From positions 620,001 through 684,000 of the forward strand of contig JAHYIO010000037.1 of assembly GCA_020543525.1 (NCBI GenBank): a DNA stretch of 64,000 bases. The letters are read 5' to 3'. A model generated the notes under the pieces. The model did no database searches. It had not been told where the DNA came from and saw nothing but the letters and a program-made list of their open reading frames with translations. The position numbers and the translations under genes were made by a program. Each line of letters begins with the position of its first letter. Positions within the stretch are counted from its first letter, which is position 1. Below, one piece after another: positions 1 through 10,429 of the stretch. The stretch is from Coriolopsis trogii (taxonomy: Eukaryota; Basidiomycota; Agaricomycetes; Polyporales; Polyporaceae).

Positions 1-456
1 CTAGACGGCGGAGATAGACGTCAGCATGCACACCGTCGCTGATCCACGTTTATTTTGACACATTGATATTCCAGTGCCGATACGTTTCCATCTCGTGAGA
101 CGGAAGCAGAAGCGTTTCATAAACATGTACAGTAAAGCAAGCGATACAAGCATGCGCAACGGGGCTACATCGTGTCGCGCTCGTCTATATGTCAGATTGA
201 TTCCTTCCTTCTTGTCACAACAGTAAGCGTCCCAAGAGCACGTATGTACACGGAAAAGCGGTAGATGGCAAAAGAAACATGAGGAATAGATCAGCCGCAG
301 AGCGGTGAGGCTCCCGACCCGCAGCAGCCCCCTCGCTCGCTACGCCATGCCAGGCATCCGCCTCCCTTGGCCGTCTTGCGCATCCCATTGAGAGAGTAGC
401 ATCAAGTTTGTTTTGGCTTTGGGCTTGACCTGGCAAGCTAAGCAAGGTGGGCTGCT
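1..456. other. Downstream flank of the first MARVEL-type gene
   Basis: No gene is recognised here. The stretch follows the stop codon of the minus-strand gene at 457-1595, so it probably holds its 3' untranslated region and terminator. Open frames in it lack splice context and known motifs. Confidence 0.4.
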
Positions 457-1595
457 TCAGACCGAGCTCACCGAGCCGGGAATCTGGGTTATAGTCGGAG
501 CCTGACCCCCGAGCCCAGGCTGGATTACTACAGAGTGTCCAGGTTGTTGCTGGATCACATACCCAGGAGCGCCCTGGCTGCCAGGGTAGCCCATCGGCTG
601 CCCTGCAGGGTACGCAAACGGCATCTGGTACATTCCCTGTTGGGGGTACTGACTCTCGGGGTATCCGGGATATTGGCCGAACCAAGGGAGTTCAACAATG
701 GGCTCTGCCCAGGCGTAGGGGCGACCGAGTGCTTTGGCGCGAGAGGTAAGGGAGATCAGAATCCACAGGAAGATCGCGTCTAAGTCGAAGTTGCAGTGAG
801 AAACAGACGATACCACAGAACGAAAGATACGAACATAGACAGAAGACCATCCACGAGAAAGCTTGTACGACACGCATCTCATAGCACCAGCTGCGACGGG
901 CGACTACAATTGACCGAATAAGCGTGAACTCGCACGAGAATGGCCCCTTGCGCGGACTTACGTGTGCCATTCTTGGTGGGGACCGTTTCCGAGGTGTACG
1001 AGTCGCATTGAGCGTTGCCAATGATATCACTAAACACAAGGTTTGTTATAATCCAAAATCAAAGTTTGGGAAGATTTCACTTACGTAGTCCAGGCTGCCA
1101 TGGCTGTGATTCCAACTTGATTATGCGTGAGCAGAGGTGAGGCACACATGGAAACTCACCAAGCCAGAGTACTCCTAGGATGAAGAGGAAGGCGGCTTCT
1201 GTGCGCGGCGTTGACCATTGTAATCTGCGGAAAAGCATGGGCACCTGGCGTGAGATACAACAACGATGCACGTACCCAACTAATATCAGTAATATTGTGA
1301 GTGAAGGGATGATGATGGCGAATATCGTGTAGTCATCTAGAGTCGTGGAATTAGCCCTGATAATAATGAAGAAAAAGGAATGGGGCATACGGTGGATGTT
1401 AGGCAAGAATATGCTAGCCCAGTAGGCTGTGATACCGAGCACTGTAGCAGTGAGGAGCAACAAGATGACTGCACGCAGGTACGATCGGAGTCAGAGTGAG
1501 GAGAGCGAAGGTGCTAAGAACATACTATTGCCATAGAGGCGCATATCCCTGAACAATTGCGTCATGCTGGGCGGAGTCAATATACTGGTGAGCAT
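457..1595 (-). CDS. MARVEL-type four-TM membrane protein with Tyr/Pro/Gln-rich tail
   Basis: Exons (minus): 1526-1595, 1391-1468, 1276-1336, 1160-1224, 1085-1115, 962-1029, 835-903, 457-779; 254 aa. Four hydrophobic segments fit the MARVEL layout: TM1 (LLLLTATVLGITAYWASIF), TM2 (TIFAIIIPSLTILLILV), TM3 (EAAFLFILGVLWLVGI) and TM4 (FSWMVFCLYAIFLWILISL). A Cys-containing loop (NAQCDSYTSETV) lies between TM3 and TM4. The cytosolic tail is rich in YPGYP/QYPQQ motifs. The start was chosen because MLTSILTPPSM leads directly into TM1. The second intron must end at gactctag; the nearer AG gives a stop codon. MARVEL proteins are membrane-domain or tetraspan organisers, but no specific role can be read here. 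It lies head-to-tail with a second four-TM gene upstream. Confidence 0.8.
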
Positions 1596-2300
1596 CGTGG
1601 CCAACAGCTAGTATTGCAGACACAGAGATCGCGCGCACCTGAGCAGAGCAAGGTCGTGGAGGTAGAGGCGTGTGTGCGGAGGTCGTCGGGGTCGTGAGCG
1701 TAAAGGTCGTGGACACTGAGCTGCAGTGGCTATATGCGCAGCGAGGGTAGAGGGCAAGGAGAAAAACGGGGGAGGCACCCAGGACGGACGGGGAAGGTGA
1801 CGTCGGTCAACCAATCCGACGCGCGAACGAGGCCCTCATCTCCCCAGGCGCGTCTTCCAACCTTCGTCCCGGTCATGTGACAGAACGCGTGCCCGTGCCG
1901 GACGGTCCCCGCCACCCCGTTCAAACCCCAGATGGTCAATGCCCAAGGAGACACGAGGCCATCCCGACTCCTCGCCCGAACCCTGTTTTACAGACATCTG
2001 ACATACCCACCGCCTCATCCGCCTCGTGTCTTCTGGGCACATCTTACTCCGGGCGCCCGCCCGCACACGCTTGTTTTTACAATTGTTACACCCATGTATT
2101 CCGACCTATGGTACAAAAGCACTCTATGCCCTAAACAAATACACGTCAATACGATGTGGCAGGTGCTACAGCAAGAGATGGCAATCGTGTGCTACAGCAG
2201 GAGCCATCCTATCTTCTATATGGTTTGCGTGTTCTGGCGGTCGTAACTCGTAAATAATAATCGTACCCTACCTCGCGACAGTGCATGAGCGCGCAACCCG
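1596..2300. other. Intergenic region between the two MARVEL-type genes
   Basis: About 700 bp holding the promoter side of the gene at 457-1595 and the 3' flank of the gene at 2301-4008. Short open frames on both strands show no recognisable motif. Confidence 0.4.
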
Positions 2301-4008
2301 TCACCGCCGGGGTGGCAGGCCAAAGAACTTGCTGTCGCGGGCAGGAGCTCGTGTCTCCCGCGTATGCGCCTCTTCAGGCGTCTTGTGCGGGATCCAGTAT
2401 ACATAAGTCGGTGCTTCGTTCCGTGTGGGTGAAGCCCCGCGCGTGGCCAATCGTTTGGGCTCGGCGGGCGCAGTGTTGGCACGCCGAAGCTCCTCCCTCC
2501 GCGGGCCCGTCTCAGGGTTCGTCCGCCGCGAGTCGTCGCGACGGAGGTCAGCCCGTCTTGAGTCATTCGTACGACGAGAGTCGTCCCGACGGAGGTCACG
2601 TCCGCGCGAGTCCGTAGTGCGGCGAGAGTCGTCGCGGTTCAGCGGCCTGCGAGAGTCCGTCGTCCTATGCGAATCGTCCCTGTTCAACGGTCTACGCGAG
2701 TCCGTGGTCCTGTACGAATCGTCCCGGATGAGCGGCTTGCGCGAGTCCACGGTCCTGTACGAGTCGTCCCTGTTGAGAGGCCGGCGGGAGTCCGTCGTCC
2801 TGTACGAGTCGTCGCGGAGGAGAGCGCGCTGCGATTCGTTCCGTCGCACGTCAGCAGGCCGGGACTGGGACCGTGCCCTGGGCTTCTCCTTCTCGGGCAC
2901 CGCTGGGCGCCGAGACTGGGAACGCGAACGATGCGTGGCAGGCGCTGGGAGCTTGCCCACAGGCCGACCGGACGGACCAAACCAGGAGATCATCGTCACC
3001 GGCAAAACCCAGACGTGCTTCGTTCCCGCACGATGTTGCCGGAGAGCGAGCACCAGTAATAGTACAATGAAAGCGAAAACTGTGCGAATCGGACAGCACA
3101 TCAGAGGCTGCAGGAAGGGGCCCAAACGGAAGAAAACTCACTCAGAATCATGTTGAAGAAGGAGAAGGCCTCCAGGACATGGTATTGAGCATGGTAAGTC
3201 TCCGTGTTAACTGCGATGTGAAACATGTCAAGGAGAACTATGTGAAGCATCGTAAGACAACCACTCACACCCAGGGATATCAATGGGTTCAGCATCCACG
3301 TCGGCAGAGGAGAAACATTCCACGTCAGCCATCTCCGAGTCGGAGGAAGCGACGAACGCCCCGAGCGCTGTACACGGCAGACGGGAATTGTGAGCGGCTG
3401 TCCTCAGATACACTCATGGGCACCTCGCAGACTCACCTAGCCAGAGAGTTCCAGCCAGACCGAGACATCCGAGCTCAACCCGAGTGGAGATCGGATTCCG
3501 CTCCTTCCACAACCCAAAGGCGAGCCTTCACGTCAAATGAGCCTCTATCCACCTACCCACCGTCACTCCACGATCATGAATGAAACTCACAGTGCAATGA
3601 TGATGAGCATGCTCGCACAGCAGACAAAAATAGCAAACGGCACGAAACGAGCTGCGTTGGGGGGACGATCCGTCAGTCGAAAGCCCCTTGCCCAGAAAGA
3701 AAGCACTGCTCCACTCACTGAGGTCAGAGGCTTGGAGAATGCTCTGAAAATGCGCCGCAATGGCTAAGCAGATGATGGTCCATACCAGGACCGCCACTAG
3801 AGATACGTAGTGAGCACCCGATGTGTGCATACCTGAAGAATGTTCACTCACCGTACACGCACACCCGGACGATGTTGAAGATGGGGGGCATGCGGGGCAA
3901 GCAAGAGAAGAGAGAAGGCCGTCTGGCGGAGGACTTCTTGTTGTTGGCAGAACGGGATCGTGAATGGGCCCGGGGTCTGCTCTTCTCCTCGGTATTTGAG
4001 GGACTCAT
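2301..4008 (-). CDS. MARVEL-type four-TM protein with Arg/Ser repeat tail
   Basis: Exons (minus): 3852-4008, 3719-3796, 3591-3651, 3437-3525, 3269-3367, 3142-3210, 2301-3079; 443 aa. A basic Ser/Arg N-terminus precedes TM1 (YVAVLVWTIICLAIAAHF). TM2 is FVPFAIFVCCASMLIIIALL, TM3 is LGCLGLAGTLWLALGAFVA (the LWLALGA(F/V) pattern is typical of fungal MARVEL proteins) and TM4 is FNMILIFAFIVLLLVLAL. A loop containing DVECFS lies before TM4. The long cytosolic tail has RSRSQSRR stretches and seven 15-16-residue RDDS(Y/R)RT repeats, then a basic C-terminus ending FFGLPPRR. Exon 5 must end at cctgggt to keep the frame open. The exon/TM pattern matches the neighbour at 457-1595, so an old tandem duplication is likely. 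Function unknown. Confidence 0.8.
2517..2816 (-). repeat. In-frame 45-48-nt tandem repeat coding RDDSYRTTDSRRPLN
   Basis: Seven consecutive units lie in the last exon of the MARVEL-type gene. The first four are near-perfect 15-mers (RDDSYRTTDSRRPLN type). The last three become 16-mers or are truncated (RDDSRRTNDSRRADLR). The mix of acidic DD, a central S/Y and flanking Arg looks like an array of basophilic phosphosites, which is inference. Confidence 0.85.
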
Positions 4009-4827
4009 CGTAAAGCAAAAGCGAAATGCGGATGACTCAGACAAGAGATCGTGCTTGTGCTTTCGGGATCCGGAAGTATGCAAGGCCCAAGGGTGCAAGG
4101 GGCGCAAAGCAGCAAGCTAGGCCGAAGCGAGGGCTATGAAAGCAATGAGGCCACGGGAAGGCCGCGCTAGCTCTGAAAATCCGAAAGCGAAAACGTGGCC
4201 TGTGTGTCGTGCGTGTCCGTTCGCGTGTGTCTGTCGTGTGCGGCGTGCCCGTCGTGGGTGCGGCTGCTGTGCGCTGTTGAGCGTGCAGCAGTGCGGGAGT
4301 GCCGGGAACCTGTGTGGTCGGGGCTCGGGCTGTCGAGCGGAAGGACGAGGGAGTCGACCAGAAGGAGGCTCGAAGGAAAGACGCACGGCCTGGGGGATAT
4401 CTTAAAGAAAAACCCCAAATTTTTCATTGTTTGTGTGCGGCGAGGTCTCCAAAGCCAAGCTGCCTCATGGCCGTCCTCCCAGTGTCAGAATCGGGCCAGC
4501 TGTATCTCAAAGCGCCCGTGGAGTGCCCGAAAAGGAAGCTGTTTGCTCTCCCATCTCAGGCCCAGATTGATCGGACCGGCCACCTCACCAACTCTCTCGG
4601 GTCGGTCTGTCCCCCCGGAGCCTTTTTGCTGCATCTTTCCGCCGTCTCAGTTCTTCCCGCTGCGCATTGCCCGGATAGAACTGGGGAGAACCATCTAGTG
4701 TACATCTGACTACATTGACTCCAACTCCCTACAGGCCGCACCTTACAAACCTCCGCTTTGAGCTCCGTGTTCCGTGAGGGTTTTATCCAGATATCCACAT
4801 CTCCGTTGCTTCACTTCAGCTGCCAGC
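4009..4827. other. Intergenic region
   Basis: Promoter side of the minus-strand gene ending at 4008 and 3' flank of the acetoacetyl-CoA synthetase gene. It contains runs rich in gtgtg/cgtgt near 4200-4260. No gene is recognised. Confidence 0.4.
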
Positions 4828-7800
4828 TCATGCTTCGGTTCGCAGCGACTCCCCAATCTTCTCATATGCCACCAGGCATTCGGGATTTCGCAGGGTTGCC
4901 GGGTTGACGCTGCTCACGGGCGCACCATTGATGATCTGCGGATTCCATATCCCCTGTCAGCAATTCACGCTTCCCCCCTCTCGCAGCACAACCCGCGCGG
5001 ATATCCAGCTCTGCGTCCGCCAAGTTGAGCTCACAACGACACGACACACACCTTTTTGACGGGCACCTCCACACGCTTCATGTTGACCGTGTACGGGATA
5101 TCCGCGACCTGGATGATCTGCACAGGCGTGAAAGACACCATGAACATGCAACGTTGCAGGGACTTCATCCGACAGAACAGCGAGCTTCGCAGTTCTCAGG
5201 GCCCTCGGGCACGGTCACCCAGCGAGCCGCGCATCGCAGCACGCCGTGCTTGCGTGACCGTCCCACACCACGGGAGCTGCCACGGGACCCGCTCGAGACT
5301 TGCCCTATCTCCCAAACCCAAACCCAAATTGATCGTGCTTACCCGTGCGGGAACATGGCGCGGGCTCCGCCGCGCGCGCACCTCGGTCTTGATCCGCTGC
5401 TCCAGCTCGTGCGTCAGCGCCTGGCCCTCCAGCAGCTTCACAAACAGGATCACACGTTCATCCGTGCCCCCCGCGATGCTCTGACCGACGGCGAGGCAGT
5501 CGACGATGGTGTGCGCAGCGTGCGTTGCTGCAGGTGCGAAGCACTGCTCTATCACGTCGTAGATCTCAGCTGATCCAAAACGCACGCCGCCAGGATTCCT
5601 GTTGTGCGCCCGCAGGGCGTTAGTGAGCGGTATTGACCACAGCGAGGCGCGCGAAGAAGGCCGCGGGTGATTGAAAGAACGCACAAGACGCCGTCGCTCC
5701 TTCCCAGCATAACTATGCCACCACCATTTCCTGCTCGCGAGCGAGTGATCATGATGTGATCTCCATGGACTGTTGCACGACATCGTTATAGCCACAGCGC
5801 AAGCAACACAAGGGATATCAGCAAGGAAGGAAAGGGTGATTAGCGATATGGAGGTCAGACTCAGAGCGTCATGAGAAGAAGAGTTGACTCACACCAGACG
5901 CCCTTGAACTCAGAGAAGTATGCATCCTGGTAGCGCTTCTGCGCCAATTCGACCGCCTCTGGGCTCCCATATCCCGGGAGCGGCCAGAAGCCAGCCGGCA
6001 TGCACGGGAAGGGCTTCAGACACACAAGTTCCCCCGCTTCCTCAGGGCCTGCGACGGTGCCTGTAGGCGTGAACGCTTCGACGGCCATTCCCAGAAGGCG
6101 ACACTGGATTTCCCCGCGGAAAACCGGAAGGGCGGTACACATACCCCCGAAGAGCGAGCATATATCCGTTCCGCCTGCGTGAAATGGATTGCAAACGGTG
6201 AGTTCCGAGGTCCGATGGATGTTCGAGAAAAGAACGAAGAGAAGTCAGGCGTACCTGTTATCGAGGCCAGGAGGACATTACGGCTAATGTGCTCGTATAC
6301 GAAGTCGAAGAGGTGGGGCGCGAGCGGCGAGCCTGTGGAGTATATATGCCGAACACTCGATAGATCGTGGTGTTCCGCAGGCTTGTACGCTTTCTGAAGG
6401 GCACATGCAGTCAGTGAGGTTGGTGAGAAAGGAGGTGTTTAGGTTTGGGGTGCGGCACAACGTTCTCGTGGGATGTGCATGGGATACTCACCGCCAGCTG
6501 ATCAATGTACTTGGCACTCGTTCCGAAGATCGTTATGCCCAAGTCGTCTACAAGGCGCCAGAGATATGCGGGATCGTAGAGGGGACTGCCGTCGTACAAA
6601 ACCAGGGTGCAGCCTATGGTCAGTCCGTTTACCAGAAAATTCCACATCATCCACCCGCTGATCACCCAAACTGGTTGTCAGTTGAAGGTTGCCAAGCGAG
6701 AGTGAAGGGTTCGCTAACGTGGTGGTGTAGTAGAAGAACACGTCATGAGGCTGGAGGTCCGCACAGATAACGAACTCTTTCTTCGCCTGGATGAGCATCC
6801 CGCCAGCGCGGTGAACGATTGGTCTGCGCAGCAGCGAATAGGAGAAGAGAAGAGCTGTCAGATATGCATACACATTCAGTGAGAGCCAACCTTACTTTGG
6901 GCGGCCTTCACACGGGGAGGTGCGGTTCGCGAGTGGTTCGGAGTCATTCCAAACATACAGCACATAACGCACCTGTAGTGCCTGAGCTGAAGAGAATCCA
7001 CAATGGCCAATTGAAGTCCAGACGCTTCCACTGTATTTCGCCCTCGGCGGTACGACCAAGTTTCCTCTCCCGGCCTTCAGCTACAACATCGTCCCAGTCT
7101 TTCCACCTGGAGTCCCACTGGCCCTGACTGGTGACTCCAAACTGATGACGAACGATGACGACCTGCGGATGTAGTCCAGCTTTCTCTGAGAGCGCGTCCA
7201 GTAGAGCCCTGAGCTTTGGAAGGTGCATGTGAACCTTCGCATTGTAGCTAGCAGAAATAGAATGAGTCGAACGAACACCGAAACTATGATGCCACCCGCC
7301 GGATACGTACACGACGGCATCGACTGAGATGATGAGCCGTGGCTGGACTTGCTCAAATCTGTCCTTCTCATGAGCGCGGCCCGGGGAGTCGACGCTTCAA
7401 CTGACCTCTCGAATACGCCTTCTGGACCGAAATCCGCCGCAGCGCTCACCCAGATGCAACCTATATGCGCACTCACGTATTAGAATTTAGTTAGCGATGT
7501 GCAAACATAGCACCGACTAACCGATAGCAGCACAAGCGAGACAAGCAGCAACGTTCTCCTGCAAACTCACAAAACATAACGTCAGAGAAGGTTGATTCTA
7601 AAAACATCCACCAATAGTCTGCCATCGAGTGGGGCAGCCGCGGTAGCAGTTCCGAGGCCAACCGCACAACCCCACTCGGAACTGCAGGGCGGATCTGTAC
7701 GGGGAGGAACTCAAGTAAACGCACGATGCAGTTGGACGAATATGACGCAATCCGGTCCCCTGGTTTGAGACCACGCGCTAGGAACGCTGAGACCAGGTCC

Positions 7801-8260
7801 GCGACCAACGCGTACAATTCGGAATACGTGACTCTTCGGAGGTCGGGGTCCGGATGGTTAAGTTCAGGCTCGACTGAGAACCACACAGCCGTGAGGACGC
7901 AGCACAGATGGACGTACGAACGTGCAATAGAACGGGATACGAGAACGCACCGGCTTGGACGAGAGCGATCTTCTCCGGATCCCGACACCGCAGCATGTTC
8001 TCCGCCCAGTTGACCTGCGCATCGGTGAACCATGGTGGATTCTCAGGCGGACGTGCGTCAGTGTTGACGACGTGGTCCCCTTTGTAACCGATGATCCCTG
8101 TCTCGTCCCAGACTGCACCCCAGAACTTGTCGATGTGTTCCGTTGACCATCTGAACAGATCATGATATGTGGAGAGTTTGAGGGCATGGTCGGTGTTAAT
8201 GCGGTGCAGGAACTGGAGTGTGCGAGACGTCTCAGGGTTTGGGGGCGTATAGAGAGCCAT
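4828..8260 (-). CDS. Acetoacetyl-CoA synthetase (acetoacetate-CoA ligase)
   Basis: ATP-dependent activation of acetoacetate to acetoacetyl-CoA in the cytosol, feeding sterol and lipid synthesis (family knowledge). Fifteen exons (minus): 7951-8260, 7725-7873, 7522-7558, 7406-7460, 7311-7358, 6973-7247, 6896-6905, 6719-6823, 6492-6657, 6255-6393, 5893-6174, 5685-5769, 5343-5598, 5052-5117, 4828-4935; 696 aa, normal for the family. The adenylate-forming core is intact: FSSGTTGRPKPIVH (P-loop), GWMMWNFLV, STGSPLAP, GGTDICSLFGG, WFHGDH, GRSDGVLNPGGVRFGSAEIY and, near the C-terminus, IPYTVNMKRVEVPVKK with the conserved Lys region. The N-terminus WSTEHIDKFWGAVWD matches acetoacetyl-CoA rather than plain acetyl-CoA synthetases. 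The GRPK codons sit on a 10-nt exon. I see no targeting peptide. Confidence 0.95.
6896..6905 (-). other. 10-nt microexon of acetoacetyl-CoA synthetase
   Basis: Minus strand gccgcccaaa, flanked by an AG acceptor and a gtaagg donor, between introns of 67 and 72 nt. It supplies most of the RPK of SSGTTGRPKP. Skipping it breaks the frame and deletes the motif. Confidence 0.85.
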
Positions 8261-9286
8261 GTTGTATTCAAGTACGGTAGACCTGCCCGAGCAGCGAGTC
8301 AGCTGAACGCGAGCACCTGTGAATTTGCGAATCCTAACGGAGTATGGTCGAAGTGGGAAGGACGACCGACAATCGCAAATGACGGAGACGACCTCGTGTA
8401 AGCAGCCGAAGGTGTGAGCGTGTGGGTGACACTGCGTGATGGACTGGGTTGAGAAGACGGAGATTTGTGGGAGGTATCGAGAGCTATACCCGCCAAGGCC
8501 GCAGCAGCGCAGTTACAGGGAGCCCAAGAGCAGCGACAAGAAGGGCCAAGAGGTGGAAATCTGTTTCGACGGCTGTTCGTTTGCCTTACCGATGCTCGAA
8601 ACCTGCGACCGCTTGGGAGGAGTGAGTATTCCTCGTCCCATATTGGGGCCGACGCTTACGGACATGTCCGAGGCGTGGGCGTCTATCTGTATTCTTTCGC
8701 GGCGGCTAAGATAAGCTGTCAGCCAATCACCGGTAGCCGATGGAGGATCGCACAGGCCATCGCTCGTACCATTATCTGTCGCAGATTACAAGCCTTGTAT
8801 TTCTGGCAGTGGGGATACAATGCACAAAGATCGTCGTATGTGTTGCTCGAACGATCCACCGGAGTGACAAAGCCCGGGAGATGTGCCAATCGGCCGAGGA
8901 AAGGGAGATGATTCAGGTGGCGGGCGTAAGCGGATATCAACTGTATCGGCACGAACGTGCGAACTGGCGTGGAAGCGCCAAGACCCTATATTACTGTGGC
9001 TGAGAATGACTCTGCCCTTCGTCTTTTTCGCTTCTTAAGCCCTACCATTCACGTTTGTGCTCTGCACTGCACCTGCCCCGCCCATCCTCGCCCTCGAAGC
9101 CTCGAAGCGGCAGAGCCTCATTCCCACCTTTGGCATAACTTATCCGAGTCTCATTTCCACGCCGCGGCACATCCGCCCTTGCTATAAAGCAGCACCTTCG
9201 AGATCTGCCACAGCACTCAACCCACTCCTTCCCCCAGTCTTCTCCACTCCGGATCCCCGCAACACACGCACTCTACCAAACCTACC
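8261..9286. other. Divergent intergenic region (promoters)
   Basis: About 1 kb between the start codons of acetoacetyl-CoA synthetase (minus) and the small plus-strand gene at 9287, so it should carry both promoters. A TATA box lies near its right end. No gene is recognised. Confidence 0.5.
9183..9189 (+). promoter_or_regulatory. Candidate TATA box (tataaag)
   Basis: The tataaag motif stands 98 bp before the ATG at 9287, followed by a pyrimidine-rich leader. Position and sequence suit a core promoter for the downstream small gene. Confidence 0.5.
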
Positions 9287-9892
9287 ATGGACCGCTTTTT
9301 GGCACCACAGAGCTTCGAGGCACAAGCCCACACTCACCTCACGTATGTCTGCTCGCTGTGGCGCACTCTTTGTCCAAGCCTAATCACCACACCTCATGAC
9401 AGTGAAAACTGGTTCTCTTGGGACCAGGACCATCCTTCTCTCGACGAGACCCTTACATCGGGATGTGCAACCTACGAGGCGTTCAAGAGATATCTGAATG
9501 GGGCGGACCTCTACCTTGTACCTCAAACCCACAAAGAGCTGGAGAGCGTCTTGTGAGTAAACGCACGTTGCTCCTCCTATCCGTCATTGGTGCTGATCGT
9601 TCGAAAGGCGGAGATATGCGTATGACGCGATCCACAATACCATCGCGAAGTCCCGTTCGCAGCTCGAGAGGGGCGGCTACAGCAGGGTGAGTTCTAGCGC
9701 CGACATTGTGTCCGGGTTCTCCTCTCACACCACATCTGTCAGATGTGCCACCTCGTTGAAGAGTCGATACATAAGGTCTTGAACGAAAACGACAATGCTG
9801 CGATCTTGCTCGACCTCCACCGCACTCGCCATGAGACGCGGATGAACGACCTCGGCACTTCGTCGGTGACACGTTCTGTCAAGATCAAGTAA
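9287..9892 (+). CDS. Small hypothetical protein, 144 aa
   Basis: Exons: 9287-9342, 9403-9552, 9608-9686, 9743-9892. The start MDRFLAPQSFEAQ follows a pyrimidine-rich leader and a TATA-like box. The product has no signal peptide or membrane segment. It is soluble and mixed-charge, with an aromatic centre (ENWFSWDQDHPS) and a helical basic second half (RRYAYDAIHNTIAKSRSQL, then HRTRHETRMNDL). It does not match a family I know. Four exons with consensus sites and frame closure support a real gene. It is probably a lineage-restricted fungal protein. Confidence 0.7.
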
Positions 9893-10429
9893 AAGGCCGC
9901 CTGTCATGTTGCACCGAGGTGTTCCCCGCTGTCCGTTCGTTTTGTCCGCTGTCCATGCATTTGTACCACCATCCGCACCCACTCGAGTTCGTACGCCTCA
10001 CGGTAAAGTAGCCGCCCAATGCCTGTGTAATGTCTATGTGTAGTATACCACAGTACTTATTTGACCGAGTCCGTTTGTTCACATTGTGATGCGTATAGCG
10101 CCATTTCCCGGTCGGATGAGCTGAGTGAGCGTCGGCGCGATGCGTGGATGCGCGTGGAGTTGACCGGCCCCAACGCGTCGACGCGCTGCGGCCGCTGCCT
10201 GACGCGTAGCCGGCAGACGCCGACCATGTGAGCGCCTCCGGAGCAATGGTTGTATGGCGGAGTCGGACGGACGAATTGGGGACGAACGTGCGTTGCTCTT
10301 CGCAACTTCCGCGTCCTGCCAGTGCAAACTCATGCCAGCCATGTCTATCTGCGTTTAGATGAATACCATAACCGTCTTCCTATCCTCTAGAGCTTTGCAT
10401 AATCTCTCGTTCCTCTGTTTGCCACCGTC
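9893..10429. other. Intergenic region
   Basis: 3' flank of the small gene and promoter of the endopolyphosphatase gene. It contains a GC-rich gacgcg/cgtcgacgc patch near 10170-10210. No gene is recognised. Confidence 0.4.

Noticed and set aside
2425..3156. 243-residue plus-strand open frame with RESVVLYESSR repeats
   Set aside because: It is the antisense of the RDDSYRTTDSRRPLN repeat array in the last exon of the minus-strand MARVEL-type gene.
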